Notes: a model not told the origin generated them from the letters alone. A DNA stretch of 64,000 nucleotides from Gulosibacter sp. 10 (GCF_900163695.1 NZ_FUIC01000014.1:62001-126000); one strand, 5' to 3'. Positions 36,560 through 54,016 are shown, numbered from the stretch's first letter. Numbers and translations are program-made.

Positions 36560-36593
36560 GTCGGGGCCGAGCAGCGAACTGCTCGACCCCGAC
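36560..36593 (-). terminator. Terminator after tuf
   Basis: GTCGGGGCCGAGCAG - CGAA - CTGCTCGACCCCGAC, a 15-bp stem with one mismatch, followed on the minus strand by TTCGTTTTC. It lies 39 bases past the tuf stop and ends the str operon. Confidence 0.8.
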
Positions 36594-36632
36594 GGAGTCG
36601 TACGGCTGGGCCGAACCGACTACCGGACAGAC

Positions 36633-37823
36633 CTACTTGTTGATCTTGGTGACGGTACCGGCACCGACGGTGCGGCCGCCCTCGCGGATCGCGAAGCCGA
36701 GGCCCTCTTCCATGGCGATCGGCTGGATGAGCTCGACCGACATGTCGACGGTGTCACCGGGCATGACCATCTCCTTGCCCTCGGGCAGGGTGATGACGCC
36801 GGTCACGTCCGTGGTGCGGAAGTAGAACTGCGGACGGTAGTTCGAGTAGAACGGGTTGTGACGGCCGCCCTCATCCTTCGAGAGGATGTAGGCGGTGCCC
36901 TCGAACTCGGTGTGCGGGGTCACGGAGCCGGGGGCGGCCACGACCTGGCCGCGCTCGACGTCCTCGCGCTTGAGACCGCGGAGCAGCAGACCGCAGTTCT
37001 CGCCGGCCCACGCCTCGTCGAGCTGCTTGTGGAACATCTCGATACCGGTGACGGTGGTCTTCTGGGTGGGGCGGATGCCGACGATCTCGACGTCCGAGTT
37101 GATCGCGAGGGTACCGCGCTCGGCGCGGCCCGTGACGACGGTGCCACGACCGGTGATGGTGAAGACGTCCTCGATGGGCATGAGGAAGGGCTTCTCACGG
37201 TCGCGAACCGGGTCCGGGATGCTCTCGTCGACGGCGTCCATGAGCTCGAGGATCGAGTTGACCCACTTCTCTTCGCCCTCGAGGGCCTTGAGCGCCGAGA
37301 CGTGGACGACCGGAGCCTCCTCGTCGAAGCCCTGCGAAGCGAGCAGCTCGCGGACCTCGAGCTCGACGAGCTCCATGATCTCCTCGTCGTCCACCATGTC
37401 CGACTTGTTCAGCGCGGCGAGCAGGTAGGGGACGCCGACCTGCTTGGCGAGCAGCACGTGCTCGCGGGTCTGCGCCATGGGGCCGTCGGTGGCGGCGACC
37501 ACGAGGATCGCGCCGTCCATCTGAGCAGCACCCGTGATCATGTTCTTCACGTAGTCGGCGTGACCAGGGGCGTCGACGTGCGCGTAGTGACGCTTCGGGG
37601 TCTCGTACTCGATGTGCGAGATGTTGATCGTGATACCGCGCTGGCGCTCTTCCGGTGCCGAGTCGATGGTGCCGAAGTCGCGCTGGACGTTGGTCTCCGA
37701 CGGGTACTTGTCGGCAAGCACCTTCGAGATGGCGGCGGAAAGCGTCGTCTTGCCGTGGTCGACGTGACCGATCGTTCCGATGTTTACGTGCGGCTTGGTC
37801 CGCTCGAACTTGGCCTTGGCCAC
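36633..37823 (-). CDS. tuf: Elongation factor Tu
   Basis: Delivers aminoacyl-tRNA to the ribosome. The 396-residue product (GTG start) has all G motifs: [27 protein letters not shown] and SAL. Normal length; no insertion. It follows fusA after 131 bases, with its own candidate promoter at 37862-37890. Confidence 0.99.
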   Translation of the reverse strand: MAKAKFERTKPHVNIGTIGHVDHGKTTLSAAISKVLADKYPSETNVQRDFGTIDSAPEERQRGITINISHIEYETPKRHYAHVDAPGHADYVKNMITGAAQMDGAILVVAATDGPMAQTREHVLLAKQVGVPYLLAALNKSDMVDDEEIMELVELEVRELLASQGFDEEAPVVHVSALKALEGEEKWVNSILELMDAVDESIPDPVRDREKPFLMPIEDVFTITGRGTVVTGRAERGTLAINSDVEIVGIRPTQKTTVTGIEMFHKQLDEAWAGENCGLLLRGLKREDVERGQVVAAPGSVTPHTEFEGTAYILSKDEGGRHNPFYSNYRPQFYFRTTDVTGVITLPEGKEMVMPGDTVDMSVELIQPIAMEEGLGFAIREGGRTVGAGTVTKINK

Positions 37824-37861
37824 TGTGGGTCCTCCTCAGGACGGTTTCTTTGACTCGACTC

Positions 37862-37890
37862 ACACTACAGTGCGTGACGAGACTTGGAAA
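37862..37890 (-). promoter_or_regulatory. Candidate tuf promoter
   Basis: On the minus strand there is -35 TTTCCA (37890-37885), a 17-base spacer and -10 TAGTGT (37867-37862), in the fusA-tuf gap. A separate tuf promoter is common because EF-Tu is needed in excess of EF-G. Confidence 0.4.
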
Positions 37891-37954
37891 TTTGGGCAGG
37901 TGAATATGGTACCCGGTGATCCGGTCTCGAATCGCCAGGCGATTGAGCAGGGTG

Positions 37955-40069
37955 CTATTCGCCCTTGCTCTTCTGGATGATCTCCTCCGCGACAGCGTTC
38001 GGGACCTCCGAGTAAGAGTCGAACTCCATCGAGTAGACCGCGCGACCCGAGGTCTTGCTGCGCAGGTCGCCGATGTAGCCGAACATCTCCGACAGCGGTA
38101 CGAGTGCTCGCACCAGCTTGACGCCGGACGCATCCTCCATTGCCTGGATCTGGCCACGACGTGAGTTCAGGTCGCCGATGACGTCACCCATGTACTCCTC
38201 GGGCGTGCGCACCTCGACCTTCATCAGGGGCTCGAGCAGTGCGGGGCTCGCCTTGGGAGCGGCTTCCTTGAAGGCCATCGAGCCCGCGATCTTGAACGCC
38301 ATCTCCGACGAGTCAACATCGTGGTACTGACCATCAAGCAGGGTGGCCTTCACGCCGACCATCGGGTAGCCGGCGAGAATACCGACGCGCATCGCGTCCT
38401 GAATACCTTGATCGACCGAGGGGATGTACTCCCGCGGCACGCGACCGCCGGTCACGGCGTTCTCGAACTCGTAGATCGTGTCGCCCTCGACCTTCATGGG
38501 CTCGAGCTTGATCTGCACCTTCGCGAACTGGCCGGAACCACCGGTCTGCTTCTTGTGCGTGTAGTCGTACTTCTCGACCGTGCGGCGGAGCGTCTCGCGG
38601 TAGGCCACCTGGGGCTTGCCGATGTTCGCCTCGACCTTGAACTCGCGCTTCATGCGGTCCACGAGGACGTCGAGGTGCAGCTCGCCCATGCCGGAGATGG
38701 TCGTCTGGCCGGTCTCCTGGTTGAGCTCGACGCGGAACGTCGGGTCCTCTTCGGCGAGCTTCTGGATCGCGACGCCGAGCTTCTCCTGGTCGGCCTTCGA
38801 GTTGGGCTCGATCGCCACCGAGATCACGGGCTCGGGGAAGCTCATCGACTCGAGGATGACCGGCTTGCTCATGTCCGAGAGCGTGTCGCCGGTGGTGGTG
38901 TCCTTGAGGCCGATGGCCGCGTAGATGTGCCCCGCGGTGACCGAGTCGACCGGGTTCTCCTTGTTCGAGTGCATCTGGAACAGCTTGCCGATGCGCTCGC
39001 GCTTGCCCTTGGTCGAGTTGAGCACCTGCGAGCCGGACTCGACGTGACCGGAGTACACGCGGATGTAGGTGAGGCGGCCGTAGAAGGGGTGCACCGCGAC
39101 CTTGAACGCGAGGGCCGAGAACGGCTCGTTCGTGTCGGGGTTGCGGACGATCTCGATCTCCTCGTCCTTGACGTCCACGCCGTGGACCGGCGGCACCTCG
39201 AGGGGCGAGGGCAGGTAGGAGACGACGGCGTCGAGCATCGGCTGGATGCCGCGGTTCTTGAACGCGGTGCCGCACATGACGGGGAACGCCTCGCCGGCGA
39301 TGGTCATGTCGCGGATCGCCTCGCGGATCTCCTGCTCGGTGAGCTCCTCGCCGCCGAGGTACTTCTCGATCAGCTCCTCGCTGGACTCGGCGATCGACTC
39401 GAGCAGCTCGGCGCGGTACTCCTCCGCGCGCTCCTTGAGGTCGGCCGGGATCTCCTCGACCACGGCGTCCGCGCCGGGGGCGACGACGCCCTTGGCGTCG
39501 CCGCGCCAGGTCAGCGCCTGCATGGTGATGAGGTCGACCACGCCGATGAAGTCGCTCTCGATGCCGATCGGCAGCTGCAGCACGAGGGGCTTCACGCCGA
39601 GGCGCGACTTGATGGTCTCGACCGAGTGGTAGAAGTCGGCGCCGAGCTTGTCCATCTTGTTGATGAAGCAGATGCGGGGCACGTTGTACTTGTCGGCCTG
39701 GCGCCAGACGGTCTCCGACTGGGGCTCCACGCCCTCCTTGCCGTCGAACACCGCGACCGCGCCGTCGAGCACGCGGAGCGAGCGCTCCACCTCGACCGTG
39801 AAGTCGACGTGCCCGGGCGTATCGATGATGTTGATCTGGGTGCCGTTCCAGTAGCAGGTGGTGGCGGCGGAGGTGATCGTGATGCCACGCTCCTGCTCCT
39901 GGGCCATCCAGTCCATGGTCGCCGCACCGTCGTGGCTCTCGCCGATCTTGTGGTTGACGCCCGTGTAGAACAGAATGCGCTCGGTGGTGGTGGTCTTACC
40001 GGCATCGATGTGGGCCATGATGCCGATGTTGCGGACCTTGTTCAGGTCAGTCTGCACGTCCTGTGCCAC
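37955..40069 (-). CDS. fusA: Elongation factor G
   Basis: Translocase GTPase. It has 704 residues from GTG 40069, with G1 [10 protein letters not shown]3 DTPGHVDFT and G4 NKMDKLG, plus domain [17 protein letters not shown] and the C-terminal domain. The canonical single EF-G of the str operon. Confidence 0.98.
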   Translation of the reverse strand: MAQDVQTDLNKVRNIGIMAHIDAGKTTTTERILFYTGVNHKIGESHDGAATMDWMAQEQERGITITSAATTCYWNGTQINIIDTPGHVDFTVEVERSLRVLDGAVAVFDGKEGVEPQSETVWRQADKYNVPRICFINKMDKLGADFYHSVETIKSRLGVKPLVLQLPIGIESDFIGVVDLITMQALTWRGDAKGVVAPGADAVVEEIPADLKERAEEYRAELLESIAESSEELIEKYLGGEELTEQEIREAIRDMTIAGEAFPVMCGTAFKNRGIQPMLDAVVSYLPSPLEVPPVHGVDVKDEEIEIVRNPDTNEPFSALAFKVAVHPFYGRLTYIRVYSGHVESGSQVLNSTKGKRERIGKLFQMHSNKENPVDSVTAGHIYAAIGLKDTTTGDTLSDMSKPVILESMSFPEPVISVAIEPNSKADQEKLGVAIQKLAEEDPTFRVELNQETGQTTISGMGELHLDVLVDRMKREFKVEANIGKPQVAYRETLRRTVEKYDYTHKKQTGGSGQFAKVQIKLEPMKVEGDTIYEFENAVTGGRVPREYIPSVDQGIQDAMRVGILAGYPMVGVKATLLDGQYHDVDSSEMAFKIAGSMAFKEAAPKASPALLEPLMKVEVRTPEEYMGDVIGDLNSRRGQIQAMEDASGVKLVRALVPLSEMFGYIGDLRSKTSGRAVYSMEFDSYSEVPNAVAEEIIQKSKGE

Positions 40070-40133
40070 GGATATCTCCCGTTGAGTATGAGTTGCGGTG
40101 AAGAGGATGTCGGTCGGTGAGGGCGACGCGGAT

Positions 40134-40175
40134 CACCGGCCAACACGCAGTAGTACACCATCGTGTTGACCGGTG
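40134..40175 (-). other. Hairpin between rpsG and fusA
   Basis: CACCGGCCAACACG and CGTGTTGACCGGTG pair with one mismatch around a 14-base loop, starting 7 bases past the rpsG stop. There is no T run, so it may be a partial terminator or an mRNA processing site that lets fusA level differ from rpsG. Confidence 0.5.
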
Positions 40176-40182
40176 CGGAAAG

Positions 40183-40653
40183 CTACCAGCGGTAGTGCGC
40201 GAAGGCCTTGTTCGACTCGGCCATCTTGTGCATGTCCTCGCGGCGCTTCACGGCCGCGCCGAGACCGTTCGACGCGTCGAGGATCTCGTTGGTGAGACGC
40301 TCGGTCATCGACTTCTCGCGACGGGCCTTGGCGTAGTCGGTCAGCCAGCGGAGCGCGAGCGTGTTCGCGCGGATGGGCTTGACCTCGACGGGTACCTGGT
40401 AGGTCGAGCCGCCGACACGGCGCGAACGGACCTCGAGGGTGGGGCGGACGTTGTCGAGCGCCTTCTTGAGCACCTGGACGGCGTCCTCGTTGGTCTTCGC
40501 CGCGACGTTCTCGAGCGCGCCGTAGACGATGCGCTCGGCGCCCGACTTCTTGCCGTGCATGAGCACCTTGTTGATGAGCTGCGTGACGACGGGCGAGCCG
40601 TAGACCGGGTCGACGACGATGGGGCGCTTGGGTGCGGGGCCCTTACGAGGCAT
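40183..40653 (-). CDS. rpsG: 30S ribosomal protein S7
   Basis: 16S rRNA 3'-domain assembly initiator. The 156-residue product begins [20 protein letters not shown] and has TRGL-equivalent and C-terminal helices normal for the family. It overlaps the rpsL stop by one base (TAATG). Confidence 0.97.
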   Translation of the reverse strand: MPRKGPAPKRPIVVDPVYGSPVVTQLINKVLMHGKKSGAERIVYGALENVAAKTNEDAVQVLKKALDNVRPTLEVRSRRVGGSTYQVPVEVKPIRANTLALRWLTDYAKARREKSMTERLTNEILDASNGLGAAVKRREDMHKMAESNKAFAHYRW

Positions 40654-41024
40654 TACTTCTCCTTCTTCGCGCCGTAGTGGCTACGGGCCTGCTTGCGGTC
40701 CTTGACGGCCTGGGTGTCGAGCGCGCCGCGCACGATGTGGTAGCGCACGCCGGGCAGGTCCTTCACACGGCCGCCGCGGACGAGCACCATCGAGTGCTCC
40801 TGGAGGTTGTGCCCCTCGCCGGGGATGTAGGCGGTGACCTCGGTGCCATTCGACAGCTTCACACGGGCGACCTTGCGCAGTGCCGAGTTCGGCTTCTTCG
40901 GGGTGGTGGTGTAGACACGGGTGCACACACCGCGCTGCTGCGGGTTCGCCTTCAGGGCGGGCGACTTGGAGCCCGACACCTTGGGCTTGCGGCCCTTGCG
41001 GACCAACTGCTGAATCGTTGGCAC
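40653..41024 (-). CDS. rpsL: 30S ribosomal protein S12
   Basis: Decoding-centre protein. GTG at 41024 gives 123 residues ([20 protein letters not shown]...); the longer frame upstream is unrelated low-complexity sequence. Both lysines that change in streptomycin-resistant mutants are wild type ([11 protein letters not shown] and [13 protein letters not shown]). First gene of rpsL-rpsG-fusA-tuf. Confidence 0.97.
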   Translation of the reverse strand: MPTIQQLVRKGRKPKVSGSKSPALKANPQQRGVCTRVYTTTPKKPNSALRKVARVKLSNGTEVTAYIPGEGHNLQEHSMVLVRGGRVKDLPGVRYHIVRGALDTQAVKDRKQARSHYGAKKEK

Positions 41025-41248
41025 TTGTTTGCTCTCCTTGTTGTGGTTGCGATGTTCGCGATGCTGCGTTGCGCAGCTCGGCTCGGCCCTGCACCCTGGG
41101 TTCTCGCCGGTCACAGCACTCGTGAGGCAAGGGTTCGGGGAACGCCCGCGGCTCGAGGAGGTGACTCCCCGCGCTCCGGCCCACGCAGACTCGCACGAAA
41201 GCGACGACCGCGCGCGTTTAGGCACGCCGATAATTGATGTACCGAAAC

Positions 41249-41277
41249 AGCTTACCCATAAGGCAAAATGCGGTCAA
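41249..41277 (-). promoter_or_regulatory. Promoter of the rpsL-rpsG-fusA-tuf operon
   Basis: On the minus strand there is -35 TTGACC (41277-41272), a 17-base spacer and -10 TAAGCT (41254-41249). The -35 overlaps the stop of the upstream gene (41274). It predicts a leader of about 215 bases before rpsL. Confidence 0.7.
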
Positions 41278-41732
41278 GCTCGATCCGAGCCGGGGGTGAC
41301 GAGCTTCGCCGAGCCGAGAATGCGGTCGAGGTCGGCCGCGATCGCCGGCTCCTGCGTCCTGAGGCAGGTCGCGATCGAGGTGAGCACGAGCGTATCCCCC
41401 GCCACGTGCAGCAGCTGCAGCCGGTAGCGGCCCCGGACCGGCCCCTTGCCGTCCTTCACCTCGCTGCGCAGCTCGGCCTGCGGCGGCTCGCCCCCGAGCT
41501 CCTCGGCCGCGAGCACCCTGGCGCCGCTCTGCCGCAGCTGCGCGCGGACGATCTCGATCGCCTGCGCCGCGTCGACGGTGCCGGGCCATTTGTCGAGCGT
41601 GACGAGCACCTGGGGCGTGAAGCCCCGCGTCGCGACCCGGTGGCGCACTCCCCCGATCGTCCCCGGCCAGTCGAGCGGCTCCCAGCCCTCGGGCAGGTCG
41701 AGCTCTGCGCGGACCTGCGGCGCGGCGTTCAT
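41274..41732 (-). CDS. Uncharacterised 152-residue soluble protein
   Basis: I do not recognise this protein. It is a small alpha/beta-looking protein, MNAAPQVRAELDLPEGWEPL ... KLVTPGSDRA, with no signal peptide, membrane segment or cysteine pair. The pattern (an LPEGW opening, then a strand-rich middle and a final helix) loosely recalls LpqN/LpqT-type or type VII secretion-associated small proteins, but the resemblance is weak. It follows the Ala/Glu-rich membrane protein by 10 bases, so the two are likely an operon, and precedes rpsL. Confidence 0.7.
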   Translation of the reverse strand: MNAAPQVRAELDLPEGWEPLDWPGTIGGVRHRVATRGFTPQVLVTLDKWPGTVDAAQAIEIVRAQLRQSGARVLAAEELGGEPPQAELRSEVKDGKGPVRGRYRLQLLHVAGDTLVLTSIATCLRTQEPAIAADLDRILGSAKLVTPGSDRA

Positions 41733-41742
41733 GCCCGCTCCC

Positions 41743-43164
41743 CTACTTCGCGTCGACGGTGGCGGCCGAGTCGAGCGGCTCCTCGGCGAGGGTGTCCGCG
41801 ACGTGGGCGGCGCTGGCCACCCGCTCCTCCTCGACCCGCCGCTCGTACTCCGAGCGCTCCGCCGCGTTGCGCTTGGCGACGTGGCGCCCGCGGGCGGCGA
41901 TGAGGCCGCCGATCCAGTTCGCGGACTCGCGCGCGGCGATGAAGGCGATCAGCGCGCCGGGCAGGTGCGCGGTGTCGCGGATCGCGGAGATCACCACCTC
42001 GTTCGACCAAGGCCGGCCGTTGACGAGCTCCTGCGCGCCGACCCCGAGGTAGTAGCCGGCGGCGACGAGCACCGCGAGCACGAGGCTGCCGAGGATGTAG
42101 GACCACCATCCGGCCCGGTTCGAGATGACCGACCAGAGGATCATGACGACGCCGAAGATCGCCACCGGCACGTAGAAGGCCGCGGTGCCGATGAACTCGA
42201 GCCCGCCGGCGAGCAGGTCGACGCCGGGGGTGAAGAACCAGCGGGCCGCGGCGAAGCCCGCGGCGTAGAGGCCCGCGAAGACGATGCTCGCGATGACCGC
42301 CATGATCAGGGCGAACACCCGGTTGCCCCGCTTCTGCGGGGGCATGACGAGCCCCTCGGTCGAGGCGTGCTCCTCCTCGACCTCGACGAACGCCCGGGTC
42401 TCCTCGGCGTCCTCGGCCTCGTCCTCCTCGCGCAGCGCCTCCGCCTCGGGGAGGACGACGGTCTCGAAGGGCTCGGCGTCCCGCTCCTCCTCCGCCGCCT
42501 CGACCGCTTCGGCCTCCTCGGCGGCGGCCTCCTCCTCGGCGGCCCGGCGCTCGGCCTCGGCGGCCTCCTCGGCCGCCTTGCGCCGCGCCTCGAGCATCGC
42601 CTCGTCGAGCGGCAGCGAGCGCGAGCGCGCGAGCGCCTCGTCGAGCCTGCTCCGCGAGGGCTGCTCGGCGTCGGGGGAGATGGCCGCGTCCGCCGCGGCA
42701 TCATCGGCGGGGGCGGCCCCCGCGGCTGCCGCCGCGGTCGTGTCGGTACGGGGCGCTGCGGGGTTCACGTCGTGCTCTGCTTCCTCGGGGTCGGTTGCGG
42801 CGGGGCTCGCCGCATCGGCGGCTGCGACGTCCGCGGCCGGGGCGGGTGCCGCAACGGGCTCGTCTGCAACGGACTCGGCCGCGGCGGACTCGGTTCGTCC
42901 GGCATCGCTCGCGGGCTCCTCGGCCGCCGCGACATCCGCCGCCGCGGGGGGAGCCGCGATGGGCGCACCCTCCGGCTCCGCGGTCTCCTGCGCCGGCGCC
43001 GCCGCGCCATCGGCGTCCCCGCCCTCCGGACGAGCCGTCGCGGGCTCCTCCGGGTGCAGGCTCAACCGGGGGCGCCGGGCCGTCGGCGGCAGCAGCAGCG
43101 GGTCGACGGCCGAGCGCGGACCGTCGTCATAGGGCTGCGGGGTCGAGCGGTGCTGGTCATTCAT
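41743..43164 (-). CDS. Membrane protein with long acidic Ala/Glu-rich N-terminus
   Basis: 473 residues. Residues 1 to about 280 are acidic low-complexity sequence rich in Ala, Glu and Pro, with a probable coiled-coil (about 190-235, ARRKAAEEAAEAERRAAEEE). The rest has three clear transmembrane helices (about 282-305, 323-347, 352-372), a possible fourth (about 400-412) and a charged C-terminal tail. Function unknown. A TACAGT -10 box lies 6 bases before the ATG. It follows the rpoC terminator region and may be co-transcribed with the 152-residue gene. Confidence 0.75.
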   Translation of the reverse strand: MNDQHRSTPQPYDDGPRSAVDPLLLPPTARRPRLSLHPEEPATARPEGGDADGAAAPAQETAEPEGAPIAAPPAAADVAAAEEPASDAGRTESAAAESVADEPVAAPAPAADVAAADAASPAATDPEEAEHDVNPAAPRTDTTAAAAAGAAPADDAAADAAISPDAEQPSRSRLDEALARSRSLPLDEAMLEARRKAAEEAAEAERRAAEEEAAAEEAEAVEAAEEERDAEPFETVVLPEAEALREEDEAEDAEETRAFVEVEEEHASTEGLVMPPQKRGNRVFALIMAVIASIVFAGLYAAGFAAARWFFTPGVDLLAGGLEFIGTAAFYVPVAIFGVVMILWSVISNRAGWWSYILGSLVLAVLVAAGYYLGVGAQELVNGRPWSNEVVISAIRDTAHLPGALIAFIAARESANWIGGLIAARGRHVAKRNAAERSEYERRVEEERVASAAHVADTLAEEPLDSAATVDAK

Positions 43165-43170
43165 AGCGCC

Positions 43171-43176
43171 ACTGTA
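43171..43176 (-). promoter_or_regulatory. -10 box, leaderless architecture, acidic membrane protein
   Basis: TACAGT on the minus strand, 6 bases, then ATG at 43164; no Shine-Dalgarno sequence. Confidence 0.5.
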
Positions 43177-43234
43177 ACCGCGGTGGGCCGGGCAGCCCCG
43201 CGCCCCACGCCGCGGCCCGGCCAGCTATCGGAAA

Positions 43235-43280
43235 AGGCCCCGGCGGGACTCCTCGGTGCCGAGGAGCCCCGCCGGGGCCT
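43235..43280 (-). terminator. Terminator after rpoC
   Basis: 22-base arms (AGGCCCCGGCGGGACTCCTC... / ...CCCCGCCGGGGCCT) with one mismatch and a very short loop, followed on the minus strand by TTTTCC. It lies 21 bases past the rpoC stop: a strong intrinsic terminator for rpoBC. Confidence 0.85.
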
Positions 43281-43300
43281 GTTCGCGCGGAAGGGATCCG

Positions 43301-47185
<3,885 letters not shown>

Positions 47186-47229
47186 TGTAAGTTTTCTCCC
47201 TAGTTGGAATGCTTCGTATCGGGGGTCGG

Positions 47230-50730
<3,501 letters not shown>

Positions 50731-50999
50731 AAGAAATACCTCCACGCATCCCGCGGCGAACGGGACGCTCAATGCATATGGTCGTGGGGAAGGCCCCGCC
50801 GCCCGATGGAAATCCCCCGTTCCGAGTCTCGGAGCGTGTAAACTCTGAGCTGCTGCCCAGGCTCGCACCTCGATGACGAGGAACGGGAGCTCTCGGAAGC
50901 CACGGCGCGAAGTGCGCGGATGGGGTCGAGAGCTGCTGAACGGGGATCCACCAAGCCGACCGCAATATGAAGGCATGGAGCGACGAAGCGCAATGATCC

Positions 51000-51028
51000 A
51001 CTATAGGGGCTGTTCGCGCGCATGTCTA
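51000..51028 (-). promoter_or_regulatory. rpoB-rpoC promoter
   Basis: On the minus strand there is -35 TAGACA (51028-51023), a 17-base spacer and -10 TATAGT (51005-51000): five of six consensus matches in each box, ideal spacing. Predicted start near 50993. Confidence 0.75.
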
Positions 51029-51044
51029 TACCTCAGATTCCGCG

Positions 51045-51050
51045 TACCCT
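51045..51050 (+). promoter_or_regulatory. -10 box of the MBL-fold hydrolase, leaderless
   Basis: TACCCT, then 7 bases, then ATG 51058. The same hexamer and distance precede the TPR gene at 55146. Confidence 0.5.
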
Positions 51051-51057
51051 CAACCGC

Positions 51058-51771
51058 ATGACCCATCCATTCGCCCCGCACATCGACGGATTCGGCGCGG
51101 TCGAGCTGCACTACGCCGAACTCAACGACTTCGAGAACAACTGCTACATCGTGGTGGACACCGCGACGGGCGCCGCGCTCGTCGTCGACGCGGCCGACGC
51201 CGCGCCGCGCGTGCTCGAGCTCCTCGACATCGCCCGCGCCCGCGCGGCCGAGGCGGGCCGGGCGCCCGTCGAGCCGATCGGCATCCTCACGACGCACCGC
51301 CACGCCGACCACTGGCAGGCCCTCGCCGAGGTCCGGGACGCCCTCGGCGTGCCGACCCTCGCCGGCGCCGCGGACGCGCCGGGCATCCCGGTGCCGACCG
51401 ATCGGCCCCTCGAGCACGGCGACGTGATCCGCGTCGGCGGGCTGCGCGTCGAGGCCATCGGGCTGCGAGGCCACACCGAGGGCTCGATCGCCCTCGCCGT
51501 CGTCGAACCGGGCGAGGCCCCTCGGCTCATCACCGGCGACTCGCTGTTCCCCGGCGGCATCGGCAACACGCAGGGCGATCCCGAGCGCACCGAGCGGCTG
51601 CTCGCAGACGTGGTGGAGCGGCTGTTCCGCCGCTACCCCGACGAGACGGTGTTCTACCCGGGCCACGGCCTGCCGTCCACGCTCGGCAGGGAGCGCGGCT
51701 TCCTGAACCGCTGGCGCATCGAGGCGGGCCTCCCGCCGCAGAACCCCGCCGCCGACGCCCACCGCCCCTGA
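51058..51771 (+). CDS. Metallo-beta-lactamase-fold hydrolase (glyoxalase II-like)
   Basis: 237 residues from ATG 51058; the upstream ATG at 51022 would overlap the rpoB -35 box. Metal ligands of the fold are all present: THRHADHW (HxHxDH), GHTEGS, TGDSLFP and YPGHG. The layout is closest to hydroxyacylglutathione hydrolase-like thioester hydrolases; in an actinobacterium the thiol would more likely be mycothiol. Substrate unknown. It is divergent from rpoB. Confidence 0.88.
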   Translation: MTHPFAPHIDGFGAVELHYAELNDFENNCYIVVDTATGAALVVDAADAAPRVLELLDIARARAAEAGRAPVEPIGILTTHRHADHWQALAEVRDALGVPTLAGAADAPGIPVPTDRPLEHGDVIRVGGLRVEAIGLRGHTEGSIALAVVEPGEAPRLITGDSLFPGGIGNTQGDPERTERLLADVVERLFRRYPDETVFYPGHGLPSTLGRERGFLNRWRIEAGLPPQNPAADAHRP

Positions 51772-51802
51772 CCCGCGCCGCCCTGCCCTGCCCCGCCCCA
51801 CG

Positions 51803-51892
51803 GAATTTTGGCGGGGAGGCGCCGGCTCGAACGGCGCCAGTCGACGTCCGGGCGCCAGCTTCGCGCTCAGATGCACGGGGACGCCAAGATTC
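51803..51892. repeat. Long imperfect palindrome between the hydrolase gene and katA
   Basis: The outer arms GAATTTTGGCG (51803-51813) and CGCCAAGATTC (51882-51892) match at 10 of 11 positions. Inside is a smaller stem GGCGCCG-GCTCGAA-CGGCGCC (about 51818-51838). The end sequences faintly recall the 58-bp elements at 19702 and 19831, but the interior differs. Confidence 0.35.
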
Positions 51893-51940
51893 GGTGGAGC
51901 GGCATCGGCACTAAGGAGGTGCCGAGACCCCCGGAAACGG

Positions 51941-51977
51941 CGGCGTCCCCGCGCTCCGGAGGAGTGCGGGGACGCCG
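51941..51977 (-). terminator. Terminator after katA
   Basis: CGGCGTCCCCGC and GCGGGGACGCCG are exact complements around a 13-base loop, 17 bases past the katA stop, in the gap between converging genes. Confidence 0.65.
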
Positions 51978-51993
51978 GGCGGAAGACCGCGGG

Positions 51994-53505
51994 TTACGGG
52001 TTGGCGGGGTCGCCGCCGGGGATCTCGCCGGCCTCGGCGCGCCCCTCGAGCACCGTCTTCTGGATGCGGTCGCCGCACTCGGCGTCCACGTTCTTCCAGT
52101 ACTGGAAGGCGCGCGAGAGCACGGGCTCCTCGACGGTCGCGAGCGAGCCGGCGACGGTCTCGACGAACTGCGCGCGCTGCTCGTCGTTCCACACCTCGCG
52201 GACGAGCTTGCCGGGCTGGCCGAAGTCGTCGTCCTCGGGGTGCAGGGCGTAGGCGCTGCGCACGAGGTCGCCGTCCGAGGTCCAGTTGTTCTCGACCTTG
52301 CCGGTCTCGTCCGAGTGCGGGCGCTCGTAGGAGTTCGGCGCGTACACGGGGGCGCTGCCCGAGTGGTCGAAGCGCATGTTGCCGTCGAAGGTGTAGCTGT
52401 TCGTCTTCACGATCGGACGGTTCACCGGCAGCTGCGCGAAGTTCGTGCCGATGCGGTAGCGGTGCGCGTCGGCGTAGCCGTACATGCGGCCCATGAGCAT
52501 CTTGTCGGGCGAGATGCCGGTGCCGGGCACGTAGTTCGAGGGCGCGAAGGCGGCCTGCTCGATCTGCGCGAAGAAGTTCTCCGGGTTCTCGTTGAGCGTG
52601 AGCCGGCCGACGGTGTGCAGCGGGTAGTCCGAGTGCGGCCACACCTTCGTGAGGTCGAACGGGTTGTAGCGGTACTGCTTCGCGTCCTCGTAGGGCATGA
52701 CCTGCACCTTGAGGGTCCACGACGGGTGCTCGCCGCGCTCGATCGCGTCGAAGAGGTCGCGGCGGTGGAAGTCCGCGTCCTCGCCCGCGAGGCGCTCGGC
52801 CTCCTCGTTGGAGATGGTGTGGACGCCCTGCTCCGAGATCCAGTGGTACTTGACCCAGAAGATCTCGCCGGCCTCGTTGATCCACGAGTAGGTGTGCGAG
52901 GAGTAGCCGTTCATCTCGCGCCACGAGCGGGGCAGGCCGCGGTCGCCCATGAGGTAGGTCACCTGGTGCGCCGACTCGGGGTTGTTGGTCCAGAAGTCGT
53001 ACTGCATGGTGTTGTTGCGCAGGCCCGAGTCGGGCAGGCGCTTCTGCGAGCGGATGAAGTGCGGGAACTTCATCGGGTCGCGCAGGAAGAACACCGGGGT
53101 GTTGTTGCCGACGATGTCGAGGTTGCCCTCTTCGGTGTAGAACTTCAGCGCGAAGCCGCGCACGTCGCGCCAGGTGTCGGGCGAGCCCTGCTCGCCGGCC
53201 ACGGTGGAGAAGCGCAGGAGCGAACGGGTCTTGGACCCCTTCTGGAAGACCTTGGCGCGCGTCCACTGCGAGACGTCCTCGGTGATCTCGAGCTCGCCGA
53301 AGGCGCCGGCGCCCTTGGCGTGGGGGTTGCGCTCCGGCACGCGCTCGCGGTTGAACGCCGAGAGCGTCTCGACGAGCTGCACGTCGTGCAGCACGATCGG
53401 GCCGTTCGAGCCGACGGTCAGGGAGTTGCGGTCGCTCTCCGCGGGGGCGCCGTTCTGCCGGGTCGACGGCAGCGTCGGGTCGATGTTGGTCTCAAACTGA
53501 GTCAC
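51994..53505 (-). CDS. katA: Monofunctional haem catalase
   Basis: Decomposes hydrogen peroxide to water and oxygen. It has 503 residues, the small-subunit class. The distal His lies in [15 protein letters not shown], Asn in [13 protein letters not shown] and the proximal haem-ligand Tyr in [14 protein letters not shown]. It is the second gene of the fur-katA unit, 51 bases after fur, so it is presumably induced by peroxide through that regulator. Confidence 0.96.
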   Translation of the reverse strand: MTQFETNIDPTLPSTRQNGAPAESDRNSLTVGSNGPIVLHDVQLVETLSAFNRERVPERNPHAKGAGAFGELEITEDVSQWTRAKVFQKGSKTRSLLRFSTVAGEQGSPDTWRDVRGFALKFYTEEGNLDIVGNNTPVFFLRDPMKFPHFIRSQKRLPDSGLRNNTMQYDFWTNNPESAHQVTYLMGDRGLPRSWREMNGYSSHTYSWINEAGEIFWVKYHWISEQGVHTISNEEAERLAGEDADFHRRDLFDAIERGEHPSWTLKVQVMPYEDAKQYRYNPFDLTKVWPHSDYPLHTVGRLTLNENPENFFAQIEQAAFAPSNYVPGTGISPDKMLMGRMYGYADAHRYRIGTNFAQLPVNRPIVKTNSYTFDGNMRFDHSGSAPVYAPNSYERPHSDETGKVENNWTSDGDLVRSAYALHPEDDDFGQPGKLVREVWNDEQRAQFVETVAGSLATVEEPVLSRAFQYWKNVDAECGDRIQKTVLEGRAEAGEIPGGDPANP

Positions 53506-53556
53506 GGTCTCTCCTCGTGGTGTGTTTGATGGTCAGGGGGTCGGCATCTCGCGCGG

Positions 53557-54009
53557 TCAGGACTGCGCCACCAGCGCATCGGCCCGGGCCAGGCACTCCG
53601 GGCAGGTGCCGCGGTAGGTGACCTCGGCGACCCGCACCGAGAAGCCCGCATCGTGCGAGGGGGCGAGGCAGGGCGCCTCCCCCACGGCGCAGTCGACGTC
53701 GACGATCGCGCCGCACTCGTCGCAGATGAGGTGGTGGTGGTTGTCCTCCGTGCGGGTCTCGTAGCGGGCGGGCGACCCCGGGGGGTCGAGCCTGCGGATG
53801 AGCCCGTGCTCGACGAAGTCGCCGAGACTCACGTAGATGGCCTGCTTGGTGATGCTCGGCACCGTCTGCGCGGTGCGGGCATAGACCTCGTCGGCCGAGG
53901 CGTGCGGATGCGCGTCCAGCGCATCGAGCACGGCCAGCCGGCGCGACGTGACGCGCAGACCGGCCGCCCGGAGGCGTTCGGTCCACGTGGGTGCGTCGTG
54001 TGCGGTCAT
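53557..54009 (-). CDS. Fur-family regulator (peroxide/iron sensing)
   Basis: 150 residues. The N-terminal winged helix includes LRVTSRRLAVLDALDAHPHA and SITKQAIYVSLGDFVEHGLI. The regulatory domain has HHHLICDECG and, near the C-terminus, CPEC, giving two CxxC pairs for a structural zinc site. Linkage to katA points to a PerR/FurA/CatR-type peroxide sensor rather than an iron-uptake Fur. The TAGGAT -10 lies 7 bases before the ATG, with a perfect operator over the -35 region (54028-54068), so it likely autoregulates. Confidence 0.92.
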   Translation of the reverse strand: MTAHDAPTWTERLRAAGLRVTSRRLAVLDALDAHPHASADEVYARTAQTVPSITKQAIYVSLGDFVEHGLIRRLDPPGSPARYETRTEDNHHHLICDECGAIVDVDCAVGEAPCLAPSHDAGFSVRVAEVTYRGTCPECLARADALVAQS

Positions 54010-54016
54010 GCCTCCG

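Larger units (their letters stand above)
50731..51057. other. rpoB leader and divergent promoter region
   Basis: This 327-bp region between divergent rpoB and the hydrolase contains the rpoB promoter (51000-51028), the -10 of the hydrolase (51045-51050) and a predicted rpoBC leader of about 260 bases. In the leader, CCCGTTCC (50816-50823) can pair with GGAACGGG (50880-50887), and CCGAG-T-CTCGG forms a small local stem. No uORF or known riboswitch is evident. Confidence 0.55.

Noticed and set aside
40653-41024. Streptomycin-resistance changes in rpsL
   Set aside because: Both key lysines ([11 protein letters not shown] and GGRVKDLPG) are wild type.
51022-51057. Upstream ATG for the MBL-fold hydrolase
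   Set aside because: It overlaps the rpoB -35 box, and a TACCCT -10 lies 7 bases before the later ATG at 51058.
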